Source of the DNA: a bacterium
GTDB lineage: Bacteria; UBA4055
Length of the DNA: 58,607 nt
Direction: 5' to 3'
NCBI GenBank assembly: GCA_029559475.1
Contig: JAKQBN010000057.1
Span: 1-58,607 of the forward strand
Shown one piece after another: positions 53,318 through 58,607 of this stretch; position 1 is the stretch's first letter, and every line of letters begins with the position of its first letter. The notes under the pieces were generated by a model. The model was not told the origin of the DNA. It saw only the letters and a list, made by a program, of their open reading frames with translations, and ran no database searches. Position numbers and translations under genes: made by a program.

Positions 53318-54220
53318 TTAGTCGTATTTCTTCGTTACGATATAAAATTCTTCTTCAATTTTAAATCCCATTTTGAGATATAAATTCACAGCTTTTACAT
53401 TTTTCTTTGTCACAGAAAGTATTACTTTCGTAAATCCTTTACTATAACAATTTCCTAAAATCTCTCGTACCAACATTTTACCAATTCCTTTACTATGGTG
53501 GGATTTTAAAACGGAAATGCTTTCAATTTCAGCTGTATTTGTATTTATTTTATTTATCAAAGCTGCGGCTATAAGTTCATTATTATATATTATTACAGGA
53601 CAAAGTGTTTCATCAATGTCTTCACTATTCTTCCTGCAACCAATTTCGATTTCAGGAAACAGCTTTGCATCAATACTACCTGCATAGCTATTTTTCTCAA
53701 CATCACAATATTTACTAAAGTATTTTATTATATTATAGTTGTTTTTATACTCTTTAGGCAATTCTTCAATTTGAAATGTGTTAGAAAACTCATATTCCAT
53801 TGAGTAACGCAACTCGACTTCAAAACAATTCATCTTTAATTTATCATAAATGGAATCAATTAACTTTAATTCTGGAAACATTCTGAAGTATTTACAATTA
53901 TCATTCATTTCCTTATAAATATGTTCAATTAACATATAAACATACTCTTCAGCTTTGTTAAATTCATAATCAATTACACAATCACTGATCATTACCCCAG
54001 CTTTACTATTGAAATAATTTCCAGTTATATACCCAAAAGGTATCGTTTTATTATAAATTGCATAGCAGTGCATTTTATTAGTTTCTAATAATCGATTTAC
54101 CTTATTAATAATCTTTTCTTTTTCAATAATACTTTTCACTTTTTCTGCTTTGGTCAAATGGTAAATTTCTTCTGAATTGAAGATTTTCTTTATTTTAATA
54201 TTCTTGATTTTATTTGTCAT
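53318..54220 (-). CDS. AT-rich GNAT-family N-acetyltransferase
   Basis: The 300-residue product has a C-terminal GNAT domain: NELIAAALINKINTNTAEIESISV, the acetyl-CoA loop HHSKGIGKMLVREIL (near 245) and VTKKNVKAVNLYLKMGF. The N-terminal 130 residues contain a divergent repeat of the same fold. The start is the ATG at 54220, with GGGA upstream; a TTG at 54229 would add three residues. It is strikingly AT- and Asn/Lys/Ile-rich compared with its neighbours, which points to recent acquisition. It separates fabG from the tRNA gene. The substrate is unknown. Confidence 0.8.
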   Translation of the reverse strand: MTNKIKNIKIKKIFNSEEIYHLTKAEKVKSIIEKEKIINKVNRLLETNKMHCYAIYNKTIPFGYITGNYFNSKAGVMISDCVIDYEFNKAEEYVYMLIEHIYKEMNDNCKYFRMFPELKLIDSIYDKLKMNCFEVELRYSMEYEFSNTFQIEELPKEYKNNYNIIKYFSKYCDVEKNSYAGSIDAKLFPEIEIGCRKNSEDIDETLCPVIIYNNELIAAALINKINTNTAEIESISVLKSHHSKGIGKMLVREILGNCYSKGFTKVILSVTKKNVKAVNLYLKMGFKIEEEFYIVTKKYD

Positions 54221-54315
54221 GTATATCAATTCCCATCAACTCTGTACGTATTTTCCACACTTTTGATTACTAGGATTCAGTAAAACAAAAATAATACTTT
54301 GTCGATTGTGATTTG

Positions 54316-54389
54316 TGCACCCGGCCAGGTTCGAACCGGCAACCGCAAGATCCGGAGTCTTGTATTCTATCCAATTGAACTACGGGTGC
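54316..54389 (-). tRNA. tRNA-Arg(CCG)
   Basis: The minus strand folds into a cloverleaf of 74 nt: acceptor GCACCCG/CGGGTGC (7 bp) with discriminator A, D arm GTTC..GAAT, anticodon stem CAAGA/TCTTG around the loop CTCCGGA (anticodon CCG, Arg), and T arm GCCGG-TTCGAAC-CTGGC. The CCA end is not encoded (CAA follows). It is 20 bp downstream of the transketolase gene on the same strand and upstream of the GNAT gene. Confidence 0.92.
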
Positions 54390-54409
54390 AATTTCTTTAT
54401 ATCATAAAC

Positions 54410-56404
54410 CTATTTCTTCAAATATTCCAGCACTTTTTTGCATATCTGATCTGCGCTGAAACCGTATTTATCCAGTACGACATTTCCCGGAGCTGATGAA
54501 CCGAAAGTATCGATACCGATATTGAGACCGCATTTGCCGGTATATTTCTGCCACCCGAAAGTAGATCCCGCTTCGATAGATACTTTTTTCACTCCATCCG
54601 GAAGAATTTTTTCTTTATATTTTTGCGTCTGAGCTTCGAAAATTTCAAAACTGGGCATGCTGACCACATTAGAGCTAATACCTTTATTCTTGAGTAATTC
54701 CTGAACATGAAGTGAAAGATTTACTTCTGATCCTGTCGCTATCAAAATTAGTTCAGGCTTTTTCATTTCCGAAAGTATGTATGCGCCTTTTGATAACCCT
54801 TCCGCGCCGGAATATTTTTTTCTGTCCAGCGTTTCGATGTCCTGCCTTGAAAGGACAAGAACGAAAGGTGAATTTTTATCGGCAAGCATATATTTCCATG
54901 CTTCGGTAACTTCATTCGCATCCGCCGGTCTGATGACCTTCAGTTTCGGGATGATCCTGACAGACATTAATTGCTCTACCGGCTGATGAGTGGGTCCGTC
55001 CTCTCCGACAGCTACCGAATCGTGCGTGAATATAAATATCGGATTTATTCCCATGAGAGCCGCCAGCCTGATCGACGGTCTCATATAATCAACGAATGAG
55101 AAGAATGTGCTCGTCGTCGGTCTTAATCCGCCGTGACATGAAATCCCGTTGGCTATAGCAGCCATCGCATGCTCTCTTACTCCGATCCTGATATTTCTCC
55201 CGTTTTGAACTGTCGCGTCAAAATATCCTGCGCCTTTGAAAAATGCTTTTGTAGAGCAGCTCAGATCAGCATCGAGACTGACGAGCCATTCGAGCTTGCT
55301 TCCCGCTGATGACATCGCGGTATGATTCGATACTCTTGTCGCAAGTTTTTCTCCCGGATTGAAATTCGGGATAATCTCATTAAGATTTTTCGGCAGATCA
55401 TAATTTATAAATCCTTCAAGCTGAGAATATTTTTCCGGATATTTTTTCTGATAAGCTTTTTTCTTCTTTTCCCATTCTGTGTAATTTACAACTTTCTTCT
55501 GAATGAGTTTCGAGAAATGAGCTTCGACGGATTTATCTACAAAGAATTTTTTCTTCGGATCAAGACCAAGAAATTCTTTTGTGAGTTCAGTTTCTTTTTC
55601 GCCTAAAGGTGCGCCGTGAGCTTTTTCCGATCCGCATTTGTTCGGCGATCCGTACCCGATAGTTGTTTTAACGATAATGAGTGAAGGTTTGTCTGAAACT
55701 GATTTGGCTTTAGCAATAGCTTTATTGATGCCTGATATATCGGTGTCGCCCTCCTTCACGGTCTGAACATGCCAGCCATAGCTCTCATATCTTTTTTTCG
55801 TGTCTTCTGGAAATGTCAAAGAAGTCGGGCCGTCCAGAGAAATATCATTCGAGTCGTACAGCATGATCAGCTTTCCAAGCTTCAGATAGCCTGCAATGGA
55901 AGCCGCTTCCGCGCTTATCCCTTCCATAAGACATCCGTCTCCTACAAAGCAGTAAGTATAATGATCAATAAGATCTATTTCTTCATTATTGAATTTATTC
56001 GCGAGAATTCTTTCGGCTACAGCCATGCCGACAGCATTTGCAGCGCCCTGACCTAAAGGTCCGGTCGTTGTTTCCACTCCGGCCGTATGCCTGAATTCAG
56101 GATGACCGGGTGTTTTACTATGCCACTGCCTGAAATTTTTGATATCACTTATCGGTAGATCATAACCGAACAAGTGTAAAAGGCTGTATAAAAGACTGCT
56201 TCCGTGACCGGCTGACATCACGAATCTGTCTCTGTTGAGCCAGTCCGGATGTTTAGGATTAAAATTCAAATGATCCGCCCAGAGCGCATAACTCATAGGC
56301 GCGGCTCCCAGAGGAAGTCCGGGATGCCCCGAATTCGCCTGTTCGATCGCGTCAATGCTTAATCCTCTGATCGTATTTATCGCTTTAAGTTCGACCTGTT
56401 TCAT
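54410..56404 (-). CDS. tkt: transketolase
   Basis: The 664-residue product has the TPP/Mg motif [15 protein letters not shown] (near 156-170), [22 protein letters not shown], and the Tkt middle-domain pattern ([16 protein letters not shown], near 455-470). It moves two-carbon units in the pentose phosphate pathway and needs thiamine pyrophosphate, made by ThiN (47398-48051). It has its own promoter. Confidence 0.96.
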   Translation of the reverse strand: MKQVELKAINTIRGLSIDAIEQANSGHPGLPLGAAPMSYALWADHLNFNPKHPDWLNRDRFVMSAGHGSSLLYSLLHLFGYDLPISDIKNFRQWHSKTPGHPEFRHTAGVETTTGPLGQGAANAVGMAVAERILANKFNNEEIDLIDHYTYCFVGDGCLMEGISAEAASIAGYLKLGKLIMLYDSNDISLDGPTSLTFPEDTKKRYESYGWHVQTVKEGDTDISGINKAIAKAKSVSDKPSLIIVKTTIGYGSPNKCGSEKAHGAPLGEKETELTKEFLGLDPKKKFFVDKSVEAHFSKLIQKKVVNYTEWEKKKKAYQKKYPEKYSQLEGFINYDLPKNLNEIIPNFNPGEKLATRVSNHTAMSSAGSKLEWLVSLDADLSCSTKAFFKGAGYFDATVQNGRNIRIGVREHAMAAIANGISCHGGLRPTTSTFFSFVDYMRPSIRLAALMGINPIFIFTHDSVAVGEDGPTHQPVEQLMSVRIIPKLKVIRPADANEVTEAWKYMLADKNSPFVLVLSRQDIETLDRKKYSGAEGLSKGAYILSEMKKPELILIATGSEVNLSLHVQELLKNKGISSNVVSMPSFEIFEAQTQKYKEKILPDGVKKVSIEAGSTFGWQKYTGKCGLNIGIDTFGSSAPGNVVLDKYGFSADQICKKVLEYLKK

Positions 56405-56437
56405 AATTAAATCCTTCTGATTGTTTTAGAAGTTCTA

Positions 56438-56466
56438 AATATATGAAATATCTAAAGCTTTGTTAA
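56438..56466 (-). promoter_or_regulatory. promoter of tkt
   Basis: On the minus strand TTAACA (56461-56466), 17 bp and TATATT (56438-56443) lie 33 bp before the transketolase ATG. Confidence 0.55.
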
Positions 56467-56481
56467 GAACTATTTTATCTT

Positions 56482-57408
56482 TTAAAACCTTTTAATTTTC
56501 CCGTGGCAGTATGGCGTTGTGCCTTTGTGCTCGTAATAATCCTGGTGATAATCCTCTGCTTTCCAGAATTCAGATACTTTTAATACCTGCGTAACCGTTT
56601 CGTATCCTTTAGATTCGAGCATCCCGATCAGCTTTTCTGTGATGTTTTTTTCGGTTTCGTTATTATAAAAGACTACCGATTCGTACTGCTGCCCGATATC
56701 GGGTCCCTGTCCATCCGCCTGAGTCGGATCATGGATCTCGAAAAATTCCCTTGCTATTGTTTCAAAATCGATCTTTCTGTCATCATAAAGAACTTCGACT
56801 GCTTCAAAATGGCCTGTTGTACCTGTGCACACCTGTTTATAGGTAGGATTTTTGATATGCCCGCCCATGTAGCCTGAGTAAACCTCCAGAACTCCGTTCA
56901 GTTTTTCCATATAATATTCGACTCCCCAGAAGCATCCGCCGGCGAAATATGCCCTTTTTATATTTTCTGCAGGTATAAAGTCCATCGATATTGAATTTAC
57001 GCAGTGACGAATGTTCTTTTTTGTAAGGTTCTCGCCTTCGAAAACGTGACCGAGGTGCCCTCCGCAGTTCGCGCATGTGATCTCGGTTCGTCTGCCGTCC
57101 GGGTCCGTTGACCTTTGAACAGCACCATTTATTTCATCGTCAAAAGCAGGCCATCCGCAGCCTGAATCGAATTTATCTTCGGATCTGTAAAGCATGTTTC
57201 CGCACTGCCTGCAGATATAAACACCGTTTTCTTTGAAATTCTCGTACTTTCCTGTGAAAGGAGCTTCAGTTCCTTTATTTATTATTACTCTTTGTTCTTC
57301 AGGTGTTAACTGATTGTATTGATCTGTCATTTTAATATTCTCCTTTTTTCCGCTGTATAATATGAGCAATAATGCGATCGAAATCAATATGGGTATAATG
57401 TATTTCAT
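56482..57408 (-). CDS. bifunctional peptide methionine sulfoxide reductase MsrB-MsrA, N-terminally anchored
   Basis: The 308-residue product has an N-terminal membrane/signal segment (MKYIIPILISIALLLILY), so the enzyme works outside the cytoplasm or bound to the membrane. An MsrB domain follows, with its zinc pairs CRQC and CANC and catalytic Cys in RHCVNSIS (about 40-150). The MsrA domain (about 154-305) has GGCFWGVE as active site. B-before-A order occurs in several bacteria. It repairs oxidised methionine in envelope proteins. Confidence 0.9.
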   Translation of the reverse strand: MKYIIPILISIALLLILYSGKKENIKMTDQYNQLTPEEQRVIINKGTEAPFTGKYENFKENGVYICRQCGNMLYRSEDKFDSGCGWPAFDDEINGAVQRSTDPDGRRTEITCANCGGHLGHVFEGENLTKKNIRHCVNSISMDFIPAENIKRAYFAGGCFWGVEYYMEKLNGVLEVYSGYMGGHIKNPTYKQVCTGTTGHFEAVEVLYDDRKIDFETIAREFFEIHDPTQADGQGPDIGQQYESVVFYNNETEKNITEKLIGMLESKGYETVTQVLKVSEFWKAEDYHQDYYEHKGTTPYCHGKIKRF

Positions 57409-57856
57409 ATCTACCCCTGTTTTTGAAGTAATATAGATCTACTTCTATTTAATAAATATGATTTATGTTAGTAAGATACCTGGTATAACTTCATACCGGA
57501 TCTAATCCTGCAACCGGCTAAAAGCCGGCATTAATATCACTCGCATATCATCCTCCGAAAAAATATCGGCATTAATAATATAATAAATTGGAAGTTAACC
57601 GTACCGGTATGATCTTTGATATTTTTTCTCCGGATATATGGCTCGTTCAAACTACAAGACAAGAATGCACTCCCGTTTCTCAAAATATATGACTCGACCG
57701 ATAACCTCTACCGGTCATCGAGCGAGACATAATTCAGATAAAAACGGATCCCGTTACCCATCTTCACCCGCAGGTACGAAATCAGCTTTAAAATAGCGAA
57801 CGGCCTGATGAGGCAGGGTCCGTTTATATCTGAAGTTATGTCGAGCATTATAAATT
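57409..57856. other. non-coding stretch with short palindromes
   Basis: No credible ORF is present between the MsrBA start and the EF-P terminator. GGTAT/ATACC (57482-57497) and CCGGCT/AGCCGG (57514-57528) form short hairpins without T-runs. CGGCATTAATA occurs twice (57526 and about 57570). ACCGG-containing motifs recur up to about 57720. I see no tRNA or known RNA. Confidence 0.4.
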
Positions 57857-57888
57857 AAAAAAATAAAAAAGCCGGACAAAGCCGGCTT
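57857..57888 (-). terminator. intrinsic terminator of efp
   Basis: On the minus strand AAGCCGG and CCGGCTT form a 7-bp stem with a 6-nt loop followed by a run of T residues, 20 bp after the EF-P stop. Confidence 0.75.
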
Positions 57889-57907
57889 AATTATAAAGAT
57901 CGGGGAA

Positions 57908-58462
57908 TTATCTTCCCACGTACTCGCCTGTCTTAGTATCGATCTTAACAACGTCACCGTCATGGCAGAATAAAGGAACCTGGGTCATAAGACCGGTCTC
58001 CATCCTTGCGTCCTTAAGAACCTTGCCGCCGGTATTACCCTGAACTGCAGGCTCGGTATACTCGATAACAAGATCCACCTGAGGCGGAAGCTCGACGCTG
58101 ATCGGTTTTTCGTTGTACAGAAGAACGTCAATAACATTCTCCTCTTTAAGATAATACACGTTGTCGCCCAGATACTCTTCGGACAGTTCAAGCGTCTCGT
58201 AAGTAGCCTGATCCATAAAAACGAACATGTCGCCGTTCTTGTAGGAGAACTGCATTTTCCTTCTGTCCAGCCTGACTTCGTCAAGCTTGTCAGTAGCGCG
58301 GTAAACGGTTTCCGCGATTGAACCCACTTCAAGATTCTTCGTTTTCAGCTTCATTGTTGACGCTGAACGGGCTCCCTTATTATATTCAGCCTTAAGCACA
58401 AGCAGAAGATCATTGCCGCTTTTGATAATATTACCGGCTCTGAATTCGGATGCTTCCTTCAT
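57908..58462 (-). CDS. efp: translation elongation factor P
   Basis: The 184-residue product has the three EF-P domains and the family start KEASEFRAGNIIKSGNDL. It stimulates peptide-bond formation at polyproline stretches. The beta3-beta4 tip loop is YNKGARSAS instead of the common KPGKGGA, so the modified residue is either Lys29 or Arg32. No lysylation or rhamnosylation gene is in the window. An AGGAG ribosome site precedes the ATG. The 145 bp to the right edge hold no gene I can support. Confidence 0.95.
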   Translation of the reverse strand: MKEASEFRAGNIIKSGNDLLLVLKAEYNKGARSASTMKLKTKNLEVGSIAETVYRATDKLDEVRLDRRKMQFSYKNGDMFVFMDQATYETLELSEEYLGDNVYYLKEENVIDVLLYNEKPISVELPPQVDLVIEYTEPAVQGNTGGKVLKDARMETGLMTQVPLFCHDGDVVKIDTKTGEYVGR

Positions 58463-58607
58463 AATAACTCCTACTTATTTTTTGTTTAAATTTCGTTAAG
58501 TTTTTAATTAAATTTGTAATAGCAAGACAGCCTCATGTTTTCTAGGTCCCTGTTTACGAACAAACCTCTAAAGGAGTCAGCTGCTTGCTGTTAATCCCGA
58601 TAAGTTG

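Noticed and set aside
58463-58607. Short minus-strand frame at the right edge (ending about 58555) as the tail of an upstream gene
   Set aside because: Only 17 codons are in the window and nothing recognisable is encoded; a gene there is possible but cannot be supported.

Overview
The window looks like a chromosomal segment of an uncultured or little-studied Gram-negative, probably anaerobic bacterium. I would place it loosely near the FCB (Fibrobacterota-Chlorobiota-Bacteroidota) or Cloacimonadota-like lineages. The clues are a PorV/UPF0164-type outer-membrane protein, a CRTAC1-type lipoprotein with FG-GAP repeats, secreted proteins built from Kre9-like and FN3 domains, a NuoE/NuoF/NuoG-like soluble flavin complex, and a UbiA enzyme resembling archaeal-lipid prenyltransferases. 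The placement is inference; no rRNA is present. Promoters of ordinary sigma-70 type (TTGnnn, 17 bp, TATAAT/TATATT) are easy to find, and TTG start codons are fairly common.

Layout: 1-527 is the beginning of an ABC-2 permease (minus, cut by the window edge). 624-2175 holds a 2H phosphoesterase and tsaD (plus). 2343-20505 is one long minus-strand locus of 13 open frames that runs hsdM, a secreted 1009-residue protein, a Schlafen-AlbA/GHKL regulator, a zinc-ribbon protein, a KilA-N protein, hsdS (split by an in-frame TGA), an Abi_C protein, a TIR-STAND protein, a tandem UPF0149/SEC-C protein, a GHKL ATPase, a DUF4325 STAS-like protein, a PIN-domain protein, and hsdR. It is a type I restriction-modification operon whose hsdM-hsdS and hsdS-hsdR gaps are filled with defence-like cargo. 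Short direct repeats of the hsdM 3' end and of the zinc-ribbon 3' end flank the cargo genes and look like insertion scars. This is the most unusual part of the window, and the GHKL/STAS-like/PIN trio is its most interesting candidate system.

20657-24456 (plus) carries nadA, a YciO-like gene, a PorV-like protein, an RseC-like protein and a UbiA prenyltransferase. 24477-27014 (minus) encodes three pilin-like proteins. 27289-29565 (plus) is the CRTAC1 lipoprotein. 29615-38735 (minus) encodes an NADH-linked flavin/iron-sulfur complex that resembles Stn/Hyd-type electron-bifurcating enzymes, then a PEP/pyruvate-binding protein and glutamate dehydrogenase.

38976-53300 (plus) is largely housekeeping: a small lipoprotein plus a LysM protein, pgpH, ybeY, a CNNM/CBS protein, tig-clpP-clpX, thiN, udp, DUF177-rpmF-plsX and fabH-fabD-fabG. 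The fab cluster stops at fabG, where an AT-rich GNAT gene and tRNA-Arg(CCG) follow on the minus strand. 54410-58462 (minus) has transketolase, an MsrB-MsrA fusion and elongation factor P, separated by a 500-bp non-coding stretch rich in short palindromes.
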